NCBI GenBank assembly: GCA_028724185.1
Contig: JAQYDN010000015.1
Location: forward strand, 1 to 49,921
Source of the DNA: Bacillota bacterium
GTDB taxonomy: Bacteria; Bacillota; Clostridia; Tissierellales; Peptoniphilaceae
Reading direction: 5' to 3'
DNA: 49,921 bases
How positions within the stretch are numbered: the first letter of the stretch is position 1; each line of letters begins with the position of its first letter. The notes beneath the pieces are model-generated. The model saw only the letters and a list, made by a program, of their open reading frames with translations, did no database searches and had not been told where the DNA came from. Of the stretch, positions 1 through 6,410 are shown one piece after another. The position numbers and the translations under genes were made by a program.

Positions 1-632
1 CAATCCACGCACCCGTAAAGGGTGCGACGCAGGACGGTAACGCAGGATATTATCCGATAGACGAATTTCAATCCACGCACCCGTAAAGGGTGCGACATCT
101 ATAAATAGTATAGCACAAGGAGACATGACATATTTCAATCCACGCACCCGTAAAGGGTGCGACCATTTAGCGGTCGAGATCCCCGAGGGTCATTTCGATT
201 TCAATCCACGCACCCGTAAAGGGTGCGACTAAACATCGAAAGCCTGAACACCGTAACCTACGACATTTCAATCCACGCACCCGTAAAGGGTGCGACGTGG
301 CGCTTTTTACTCCGAAAGCTTAATCCGCCGAATATTTCAATCCACGCACCCGTAAAGGGTGCGACCAGACAGATATAAAAGACGCAATAAACAAGGCGGA
401 TTTCAATCCACGCACCCGTAAAGGGTGCGACTCAAGGCCGACTATGACGCAATAATCGCCGATATTATTTCAATCCACGCACCCGTAAAGGGTGCGACAC
501 GCAGCGGCGAAAGAAACACATACGAGTCTATCTATTTCAATCCACGCACCCGTAAAGGGTGCGACATTCAAGCGAATCTGAAACAGCAGGGACTTCATAA
601 ATTTCAATCCACGCACCCGTAAAGGGTGCGAC
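1..632 (-). CRISPR. Type I-C CRISPR array, ten repeats in view
   Basis: Ten copies of a 32-bp repeat are seen at 1-28 (cut by the window edge), 65-96, 132-163, 198-229, 265-296, 334-365, 400-431, 467-498, 534-565 and 601-632. All visible copies are identical. Read on the minus strand the repeat begins GTCGCACCC, has a 7-bp stem, and ends GTGGATTGAAAT, the classic I-C repeat with the 11-nt 5' handle. Nine full spacers of 34-37 bp lie between them. The leader is at the right end, next to cas2, so transcription runs leftward and the newest spacer is 566-600. The old end lies outside the window. No degenerate repeat is seen. Reading frames across the array are artefacts of the repeats. Confidence 0.99.
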
Positions 633-754
633 TGCATTTTCAAGCGCTTTATAGCCTTTAGAACACAGCTAATATCATTTTTTAAAGAGTTTTGTCTCTT
701 TTTTTCATGTTTTTTATGAGATAGTTTCTATCTTTGTATGTCCAGCTCGCTTTC
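633..754 (-). promoter_or_regulatory. CRISPR leader
   Basis: This AT-rich stretch lies between the cas2 stop and the first repeat. On the minus strand a possible -10 (TATAAA, 648-653) lies about 15 bp before the first repeat, which would start the pre-crRNA at the edge of the array; no convincing -35 is seen. It also holds a hairpin AAAGAG/CTCTTT (684-701) that is followed by a T-run only on the plus strand, and a small GATAG/CTATC hairpin (721-733). The leader role is inferred from position. Confidence 0.8.
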
Positions 755-1048
755 TCACAATATGAGCAAGTCGGACTCGGGATTATAAGAGTGATCGAGT
801 CCCATCGTCTCGACGCGTCTTTCCCAGTTTTTTCCCAAATTATAGATCCTGATCGAATCTTTCTTTACGTCGATTATATCATTTAACTTTGCCTTTATCG
901 TCACCAAACTCGCGGGATCGATGTTTAACTCAAAGACCGAGTTTTGAACTCTCTGCCCGTAATCGGTACATACTTTTGCGACTTGTCTCAGCCTTCGCCT
1001 TCCTTCGGGACTAATCGTTTCGACGTCATATGTTATGAGTACTTGCAT
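755..1048 (-). CDS. cas2: CRISPR-associated endoribonuclease/integrase subunit Cas2
   Basis: This 97-residue protein matches the usual size of Cas2. It opens with a beta strand and an acidic residue (MQVLITYDVET, Asp8), as in the ferredoxin-like Cas2 fold. It contains the family's QNSVFEL segment near residue 36. In the family, a Cas2 dimer bridges two Cas1 dimers in the spacer-integration complex. The ATG follows GATAGGAGGAT directly, and the gene starts one base after the cas1 stop, so it is co-transcribed with cas1. It is the last gene before the leader and array, the standard I-C position. Confidence 0.97.
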   Translation of the reverse strand: MQVLITYDVETISPEGRRRLRQVAKVCTDYGQRVQNSVFELNIDPASLVTIKAKLNDIIDVKKDSIRIYNLGKNWERRVETMGLDHSYNPESDLLIL

Positions 1049-2080
1049 TTATCCTCCTATCATAAACGGCGGATAGGACTGTAGGTCCCCTCGGATATAA
1101 GCATTTAACAGCTGAGCTTGAACGTGAGGTAACAGCCCTATTTTCATCTTCTCCCCGATAAACGGATGTTCGATCTCTTCCTGCTCTCTTTTGTTCCAAT
1201 AACTTAACACAGTATTTCGACCCTTTTCGTTTAAGAGACACGCTCCATTTTCCTTAACCTCAAAACAATTTTTGTCAATCCGATTCAAATTAATCAGAGA
1301 CAGACAGAATTTATCGACCATAAACGCGCGCATTTCTTCTACGATATCCAACGCCATGCCTACTCTTCCGGGACGATCGGTATGGAAAAACCCCGCGTAG
1401 GCGTCGATTCCTACACCTTCTAAGGCCGCCGCGATTGAGTTCGTCAGCATCGCATATAAAAAGGACAATAGAGCATTAAAACGATCCATCGGCGGCCGTT
1501 TACTGCGTTCGATAAAGTAAAAATCTTTTCTCTGTTTTAAAATGAGCTCATCGAGTACCGAAAAATAGATCCTGGCGATCGTTCCTTCGATCCCTCGAAT
1601 GCTGTCTTTATTCGATGTGCTTTTTATTTCCAGCATCAATTGCTTGATCATGTCAATCGCCTCTTGAAGACTCTTGACGTCCACTTGATCTTTGTGATCA
1701 AGTTTCCCCCTTATCAGAATTTTTCGCGAATTATAAGCTTTCGCATAGATGATGTTTCTGACAAAATCCAATGATTTCTCGGACTCCGCTAACTGATACT
1801 GCTCTTTACGCGTATAAATATTTCCGTATGACGCACCTAACACACGTCCGCAATATTTCCCATAAGGGGTGAAAAAAGAGATCGCGACATTTTCTTCCAT
1901 GCACATCTGCATTAATTCCGGACTGACACCCATGTAATTAAAACAGACAATTTGTCTCAAAATATGAACGGGGTATCTCGCGACACGCTTTCCGTCTAAG
2001 GAGACGACGACATTTCGTCCCTCTTTCCGGAGATAGTACTCCGGTTTCGTAACATAGAGCACGTTCAAAAGTTTTTTCAT
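1049..2080 (-). CDS. cas1: CRISPR integrase Cas1 (type I-C)
   Basis: A protein of 343 residues starting MKKLLNVLYV. The reading frame extends further upstream, but the ATG at 2080 overlaps the cas4 stop as ATGA, so it is the likely start. The metal-binding residues of Cas1 are visible: Glu165 (RGIEGTIAR), His233 (GFFHTDRPGR) and Asp245 (MALDIVEEM), as expected for the all-alpha catalytic domain. The N-terminal third is the beta-rich dimerisation domain. Cas1 catalyses integration of new spacers at the leader end, here with Cas2 and Cas4. Nothing suggests it is broken. Confidence 0.98.
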   Translation of the reverse strand: MKKLLNVLYVTKPEYYLRKEGRNVVVSLDGKRVARYPVHILRQIVCFNYMGVSPELMQMCMEENVAISFFTPYGKYCGRVLGASYGNIYTRKEQYQLAESEKSLDFVRNIIYAKAYNSRKILIRGKLDHKDQVDVKSLQEAIDMIKQLMLEIKSTSNKDSIRGIEGTIARIYFSVLDELILKQRKDFYFIERSKRPPMDRFNALLSFLYAMLTNSIAAALEGVGIDAYAGFFHTDRPGRVGMALDIVEEMRAFMVDKFCLSLINLNRIDKNCFEVKENGACLLNEKGRNTVLSYWNKREQEEIEHPFIGEKMKIGLLPHVQAQLLNAYIRGDLQSYPPFMIGG

Positions 2081-2730
2081 AATTCCGCCCCGTAAATATA
2101 TCGCTCGACATTCCTCGCTTTTTTCGTAAGTCTCGGCCTGCAATCCTCATAAAGGGAACATTGCGTACAATTTTTAAAGTACTCCGCCTTCGGTATATAT
2201 CGCCTTTTGTAATAGTCATGCATCGCATCGGCCGTCTCGATGGCGAGTGCTCGCAAATCTTTCGTATATTCGACTCTTTCTCTCGAATCGGTTTGATGAT
2301 AGTACATATATCCGTAATCCATACGGATATCAAAAACTTCCTCGACACATAAAGCCTGGGCCATTAGCTGCACGCGGTCGTATTCTCCTCGCTTTTTCTT
2401 GCCACGTTTATATTCGACGACGACGGGAGTCCACAATCCTTTTCGGTTCTTTAGGGAGATTCCTCCCTCGGATCGAATAAATTCGATGACGTCCAACCGT
2501 CCGGAAAGTCCCAGTCGTTTCGAACTTACATCCATCGCCCGCGAAATAATAACATCCTTTCTTTTTTCTTTGATAAAAGGCTTATCGACTTTCGCATGAA
2601 TCAGTTGGCCTTCGGATGTCGCCCTATTTTCGCTCCAAATCTGTTCGATATGGATCAACGCCCACTGCCTTCGGCAAAACAAAAAATGCTGTATGCCGCT
2701 GAGCATCAGGTACTCTTCTTCCCTGTACAT
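2077..2730 (-). CDS. cas4: CRISPR-associated exonuclease Cas4
   Basis: This 217-residue protein has the RecB-like nuclease motifs in order: LSGRLDVIEF (about 74-83), VVVEYKRGK (about 103-111) and a QLMAQALCVEE helix. One cysteine near the N-terminus (HFLFCRRQW) and a C-terminal CTQC...C group provide the four ligands of the Cas4 iron-sulfur cluster. In I-C systems Cas4 works with Cas1-Cas2 to trim prespacers and select those from TTC-type PAMs. It starts one base after cas7 ends and overlaps cas1 by 4 bp, so these genes are translationally coupled. Confidence 0.97.
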   Translation of the reverse strand: MYREEEYLMLSGIQHFLFCRRQWALIHIEQIWSENRATSEGQLIHAKVDKPFIKEKRKDVIISRAMDVSSKRLGLSGRLDVIEFIRSEGGISLKNRKGLWTPVVVEYKRGKKKRGEYDRVQLMAQALCVEEVFDIRMDYGYMYYHQTDSRERVEYTKDLRALAIETADAMHDYYKRRYIPKAEYFKNCTQCSLYEDCRPRLTKKARNVERYIYGAEL

Positions 2731-2731
2731 T

Positions 2732-3586
2732 TTAGAAGCCGTTTAAGTGTTCGACGCGCAGTCCTTCTCTTTTGTATTCTTCTAATTTTTCCTCGTCCAG
2801 ACGGAAACGATACGCTTCGTACGTCGGATTGAGTGCGTTCACGTCCATCTCGTCGTGTAACAATAGGTTTTTAATCTTTCCGCTGGATACGTCGCCGACC
2901 TTCGACGTATGATCAAACCAATAGATGTCTTTTACTTCCATCGATCCGTCGGGTCGCGCGGAGGACACGTCGTTGACGAACAGGGTTTGGATGCATTTCT
3001 TTAAAACCTCCAAATCTTCTTCATCAAATCCGGTTTTATCCGCCAGATAACAGTTTACGCTCCCGTTCACGACGTAGACGCCGTAGTCGACAAAGTGTTT
3101 GCTCCCCATCGTGTCGGAACTTCGGGATTTCCCCGCTTTCGGCTCCATGCCGCTCACGCTCTTTGTGATTTGCATCGTCGTCGTATTAATCGGATCGACC
3201 GATTTCGCAATGGAAATGCTGACCGGCCCGCGAATGCCGATCGATCGCTTTTGATATGGAAATACCTGTCCGAACGCGCGAATATCCATCCATTTCTCGT
3301 TGGCTTGCTCGACGACTTCCGGATCTTTCACATCTTTGTTAAATACATCATTAAACCTGGATTCGAGCGAATGAAAGCCGTCATCGCTTCTTTCTGACGC
3401 TTTTACGAAGATGTCGTGTCCCATATCTTGCATGCGATTTCTCAGTTTACGCTTAATGCAGACATCGCTGATTTCTCCAAAGCCGCGGCCGTCGACTCTC
3501 GGCATATTTCCCGTCAACGGGTCCCCGTTGGGATTGGCACCTACTACTTCTATCGTAAAGATAAAGTCAATTTTATGATTAATCAT
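2732..3586 (-). CDS. cas7: Cascade backbone subunit Cas7 (Csd2, type I-C)
   Basis: A protein of 284 residues that begins INHKIDFIFTIEVVGANPNGDP. The segment with NPNGDP and later MPRVDG is the signature of Csd2/Cas7. Cas7 forms the helical filament that coats the crRNA in the I-C effector. The ATG (3584-3586) overlaps the end of cas8c by 8 bp, and a GAGG lies just upstream inside cas8c, so translation is coupled. The length is normal for the family. Confidence 0.97.
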   Translation of the reverse strand: MINHKIDFIFTIEVVGANPNGDPLTGNMPRVDGRGFGEISDVCIKRKLRNRMQDMGHDIFVKASERSDDGFHSLESRFNDVFNKDVKDPEVVEQANEKWMDIRAFGQVFPYQKRSIGIRGPVSISIAKSVDPINTTTMQITKSVSGMEPKAGKSRSSDTMGSKHFVDYGVYVVNGSVNCYLADKTGFDEEDLEVLKKCIQTLFVNDVSSARPDGSMEVKDIYWFDHTSKVGDVSSGKIKNLLLHDEMDVNALNPTYEAYRFRLDEEKLEEYKREGLRVEHLNGF

Positions 3587-4004
3587 CGGTAACCTCGCTT
3601 TCTACTATATCTTTATCCTCTTCACTTTCTTTTTTTGTGAAAATATCCCGCATTTGACCTTCGTATCCGAAAATAAAACCGTAATCCAAAGGCCGATTCA
3701 CTTCCGACGATTGAATATCATACTGCTCATGTAATAAATTGGTCACTTCTTCTATATCTCGGATGAGTTTATAATAAATACCTCGCTTTGACTCGTCCAA
3801 CTTCAGCTTTTTTTCGTAAGGTTTTATCAAGTTTCGCAATCGCATCATGATTGTCGCCGGATGATTCGTATAGCTTGTCCACATCTTCTCGGCATTGGTA
3901 ATCCGTTCCGAATCATCGTCCAACGTCGTCGCTTCCATCCGTTCGAACAATGCCAAGAGTCTCCCGAATAAGTACGAACGATCCGTATTTTCTCTATCTA
4001 ACAT
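3579..4004 (-). CDS. cas11c: Putative internal Cas11c small subunit within cas8c
   Basis: Type I-C effectors are known to contain a small subunit, Cas11c, translated from an internal start near the 3' end of cas8c. Here a strong ribosome-binding sequence (AAGGAGGGA on the minus strand, 4017-4025) lies inside cas8c. An in-frame ATG at 4002-4004 follows, giving 141 residues that start MLDRENTDRSYLFGRLLALF. The size and the conserved YLFGRLLALFE start fit Cas11c. The AGGAGG-to-ATG distance is about 14 nt, longer than usual. The exact start is therefore uncertain, and this remains a prediction. Confidence 0.62.
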   Translation of the reverse strand: MLDRENTDRSYLFGRLLALFERMEATTLDDDSERITNAEKMWTSYTNHPATIMMRLRNLIKPYEKKLKLDESKRGIYYKLIRDIEEVTNLLHEQYDIQSSEVNRPLDYGFIFGYEGQMRDIFTKKESEEDKDIVESEVTDD

Positions 4005-5525
4005 AGGACTGTCGATTCCCTCCTTTTCTTTTAAAGACGCGAGCGCACAAAATTTCACTTCGGTCCACATCTCTTTATATCTATGTCTATTGCGAATATT
4101 GGTTTCGAGCATCGCCACAATGTTTTCAGGCATATCGCGCCCTTCCACAATCGCCGAAACAATCGCCTGGTACTGCGTTTTTAAAAAACTCGGTTTCTTT
4201 ACTTCCAGTTTGGCGCTTTGACCATCTCCAATTTCGACTCCGTAAGCCGCACGCACCATTCTCAATGGACTCGGCGTCAACTCTTTATTTCGTTTTTCTT
4301 TTTTATAACCGAACCAATGATACTTCTTTTGCCACTGCGCCAGATTTCTCTTTAATGTCGAGACATTTAATTCTTTAAAATATTTGGCTGCGACGCGTCC
4401 GTTGCTAATTTTGTCGAAAACAGCGATATAATACCTGGCCTTGTCAGAGAATAATATTTTCCCGTTCGTAAACGATTTGACGATTTCATTCGTCTCTTCG
4501 TCGGAAATATACTGAATTTTTTCTTTTTTCGGATTCTTTTGAACTTCTTTACTCAAATACTTTTTTTTCTTTTCCTCTTTCTTTCCCTTTTCCACTTCCA
4601 CACTTTTCGTGGTATGACATTCTGAATTGTTCTGAATATCATCTGAAAACCAACTGACGACGTAGGCCTGTTCTCCAAGCCATCGACTGGTATTTTTCCC
4701 CGAAAGAAGATATTTTGCCATTAAATGGATCTTTTGACTCGTCTCCGTACCGATCCGGATACTTTGATCCGCTTTCGAAAAACGGCCCCAATAGTTCTCG
4801 TCATTCGCCGTAATCTGTGAAATCAAACGTGCCGTCGCCATCAGCGGACGGTGCTTGATACATAAGTAGTCCTCTTCGCCGCTTAAATCACAGATGATTT
4901 GCTTTTTCTCCGGATTTTCGTGATTTTGAAATTCGACGAATTTACGATAGGCCTCTTGTAATTCTTTGTTTTCCGATACAGCAACTTCTTTTTTGTCTCC
5001 AGATTTTGCAATTTTAAACGTCATAAATGCCTTTTTGAAGTCGACATTGTTTGATTGACCTGTATTCTCTTCTTCTGTCTTCGCCTCATTCTGACCTTGG
5101 ATTTTCCTTACAATTTGGTCATAGACATCATCTCGCTTCAAAAAATCATGAATGATGCGCACATATTGGTTATTCTCGTATGCCAACCACGACTCTAATT
5201 GCTCCATATAGGCGATGCTCTTTTTCCCGCCATCTTGTATGACATACGGAATCGAATCGACGAGCGGGTGTGGCGCTACGCCGCTCGACCTCGCGACGGA
5301 ATCTTCCGTTACGGGGAAAATGATCACTTGATCTTTGGGGAGAGGGTAAGCCTGCAGTAATTCACTATCTTGACTGAGCAACACTTCAATGATATTCTTC
5401 CCGTTAGATGTCATCGAGTTATAATACATCGGCAAAATCATCGTTCCGTAATTATCCGGTTTCCCCACCAAATCGTGTTCGAGTGCGTAGTTATACGAAT
5501 GGAGCAGCGCTGTCAATAAACTCAA
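3579..5525 (-). CDS. cas8c: Cascade large subunit Cas8c (Csd1)
   Basis: A protein of 648 residues, the usual size of Csd1. It starts at TTG (MSLLTALLHSYNYAL), preceded by GGAGG nine bases upstream. The N-terminal SYNYALEHDL and the later DRSYLFGRLLALFE segment are typical of the I-C large subunit, which recognises the PAM and recruits Cas3. Residues of roughly 320-345 form a Lys/Glu-rich linker. The last 141 codons probably also encode a separately translated Cas11c (see that entry). It lies 15 bp after cas5c and overlaps cas7. Confidence 0.96.
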   Translation of the reverse strand: MSLLTALLHSYNYALEHDLVGKPDNYGTMILPMYYNSMTSNGKNIIEVLLSQDSELLQAYPLPKDQVIIFPVTEDSVARSSGVAPHPLVDSIPYVIQDGGKKSIAYMEQLESWLAYENNQYVRIIHDFLKRDDVYDQIVRKIQGQNEAKTEEENTGQSNNVDFKKAFMTFKIAKSGDKKEVAVSENKELQEAYRKFVEFQNHENPEKKQIICDLSGEEDYLCIKHRPLMATARLISQITANDENYWGRFSKADQSIRIGTETSQKIHLMAKYLLSGKNTSRWLGEQAYVVSWFSDDIQNNSECHTTKSVEVEKGKKEEKKKKYLSKEVQKNPKKEKIQYISDEETNEIVKSFTNGKILFSDKARYYIAVFDKISNGRVAAKYFKELNVSTLKRNLAQWQKKYHWFGYKKEKRNKELTPSPLRMVRAAYGVEIGDGQSAKLEVKKPSFLKTQYQAIVSAIVEGRDMPENIVAMLETNIRNRHRYKEMWTEVKFCALASLKEKEGIDSPMLDRENTDRSYLFGRLLALFERMEATTLDDDSERITNAEKMWTSYTNHPATIMMRLRNLIKPYEKKLKLDESKRGIYYKLIRDIEEVTNLLHEQYDIQSSEVNRPLDYGFIFGYEGQMRDIFTKKESEEDKDIVESEVTDD

Positions 5526-5540
5526 ATTATTTCACCTCCT

Positions 5541-6248
5541 CTATTCATAATCTCTTAATTCTTCGTCGACGGATTTCGTCATCGTCGGCTCTTTAAACGT
5601 ATAGTTCGATACCTCTTGGACGATTCCCTGTCCTTCCAACGCACGATAATTAATGCGGCCTTTTTTCATATTGATCGGCGCGTAAATCGCCTGAAGCGTG
5701 CCGCCCGAATGATCCGGATAGATGAACTCGTTGAACATAAGACCGAATCCCCTATCTTTCTCATCATAGTAACCCTTATCCGTCTTGTATTCCTCTTCGC
5801 TCAGTGCCTCCAGATAGCCCGTACATTCGCTCACCCCGAGGAAGATAGGACGCCTCCCTCCACGCTTAAGGGAACGCTCCGTAATGGCCTCGTGTTTCTT
5901 AAAATTGCGATCGCCCTTTAAGTCTTCTCTCGCCTCGTTCCATTCGAAGTGAAATTTAATGTAATAGCATACATCGACTAAATAAGTGTAGGCACTCAAA
6001 TCGGCTTTCCCGTTCTTCAGCAAGAGCCGCGTACCTTGGGTATAGGACTCGATCTTGTTCATGATGCGAACCTCGTCGACGACATTTCTCAAGACGGGTT
6101 TAAAATAATTTGCATCGACAATGCCGCGAAGCATTTCTCTTGTAGGCAAGTCATATGTTAATTTTTCTCCCCCTGATTTGCTTTCGGGCGCCGTAATAAG
6201 CGCCTTGTCGCCGTAAACTTTGGCGTAAAAATATTTAGATTGTTCCAT
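5541..6248 (-). CDS. cas5c: CRISPR RNA endonuclease Cas5c (type I-C)
   Basis: A protein of 235 residues. In type I-C there is no Cas6; Cas5c cuts the repeat at the base of its stem and stays bound to the 11-nt handle. The residues equivalent to the known Tyr/Lys/His catalytic triad are visible: Tyr48 (DANYFKP) and Lys118-His119 (NFKKHEAITER). It is the first gene of the cas5-8-7-4-1-2 operon and has a good AGGAGGTG 6 bp before its ATG. The promoter upstream is the predicted target of the small crRNA-like RNA described next to it. Confidence 0.97.
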   Translation of the reverse strand: MEQSKYFYAKVYGDKALITAPESKSGGEKLTYDLPTREMLRGIVDANYFKPVLRNVVDEVRIMNKIESYTQGTRLLLKNGKADLSAYTYLVDVCYYIKFHFEWNEAREDLKGDRNFKKHEAITERSLKRGGRRPIFLGVSECTGYLEALSEEEYKTDKGYYDEKDRGFGLMFNEFIYPDHSGGTLQAIYAPINMKKGRINYRALEGQGIVQEVSNYTFKEPTMTKSVDEELRDYE

Positions 6249-6269
6249 CGTTCACCTCCTTTCATTTTC

Positions 6270-6298
6270 ATATTAATATATATTAAATATGCTGTCAA
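6270..6298 (-). promoter_or_regulatory. Promoter of the cas5c-cas2 operon, with crRNA-like target site
   Basis: Minus-strand -35 TTGACA (6293-6298), a 17-bp spacer and -10 TAATAT (6270-6275) form a near-consensus promoter about 20 bp upstream of the cas5c ATG. On the plus strand a TTC PAM (6267-6269) is followed at 6270 by a sequence that matches the spacer part of the neighbouring small RNA at 15 of 18 positions. Binding of Cascade there would cover the -10 and the promoter spacer. Confidence 0.85.
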
Positions 6299-6303
6299 TC
6301 TTA

Positions 6304-6332
6304 TTTTCACTTTCTTCATTTTTTGGTATACT
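6304..6332 (+). promoter_or_regulatory. Promoter of the crRNA-like small RNA
   Basis: An extended -10 (TG at 6324-6325, G, then TATACT at 6327-6332) with a 17-bp spacer and a weak -35 TTTTCA (6304-6309). It points rightward, back-to-back with the cas5c promoter. Initiation would fall near 6339, at the foot of the repeat-like stem-loop. No open reading frame follows it, which argues for an RNA product. Confidence 0.72.
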
Positions 6333-6338
6333 GTCTTT

Positions 6339-6403
6339 GCCAGCGCAAGCTGTGGATTGAAAAATATTTATATAAATTAGACCTATTATTATAGGTCTTT
6401 TTT
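6339..6403 (+). ncRNA. creR: Candidate CreR: crRNA-like RNA guiding autorepression of cas genes
   Basis: The RNA has three parts. A mini repeat: stem CAGC (6341-6344) and GCTG (6349-6352) around a GCAA loop, followed directly by TGGATTGAAAA (6353-6363), which matches the crRNA 5' handle of this locus (TGGATTGAAAT) at 10 of 11 bases. In the true repeat a G closing the stem also precedes this handle. Second, a spacer-like stretch from 6364 of about 18 nt. Third, a terminator (6379-6403). The spacer matches 6270-6287 in the cas5c promoter at 15 of 18 positions, with mismatches at 6, 12 and 17, and the target has a TTC PAM. Cascade tolerates mismatches at every sixth base, and short or partial matches silence without cleavage. 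CreR-type RNAs are known in other type I systems. That this is one is inference from sequence. Confidence 0.78.
6379..6403 (+). terminator. Intrinsic terminator of the crRNA-like RNA
   Basis: A 7-bp stem AGACCTA/TAGGTCT (6379-6385 and 6392-6398) with a TTATTA loop runs into TTTTTT on the plus strand. On the minus strand the hairpin lacks a clean T-run, so it belongs to the rightward RNA rather than to cas3, which ends at 6411 in the opposite direction. Confidence 0.85.
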
Positions 6404-6410
6404 ATATGCC

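Noticed and set aside
425-622. An open frame across the CRISPR array
   Set aside because: It reads the repeats and spacers in one frame; the repeated peptide segments and the array explain it fully.
6270-6292. A second possible target of the small RNA on the minus strand (ATATTTAATATA, preceded by AGC)
   Set aside because: It matches only the first seven bases well and has no TTC PAM. The plus-strand site at 6270 has the PAM and better agreement.
6339-6403. The small plus-strand element as an ordinary leftover CRISPR repeat
   Set aside because: A decayed repeat would not be expected to have its own extended -10 promoter, a terminator and a match to the adjacent promoter.
6379-6403. The hairpin as the cas3 terminator
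   Set aside because: The T-run is on the plus strand; on the minus strand the sequence after the stem is AATTTATATA.
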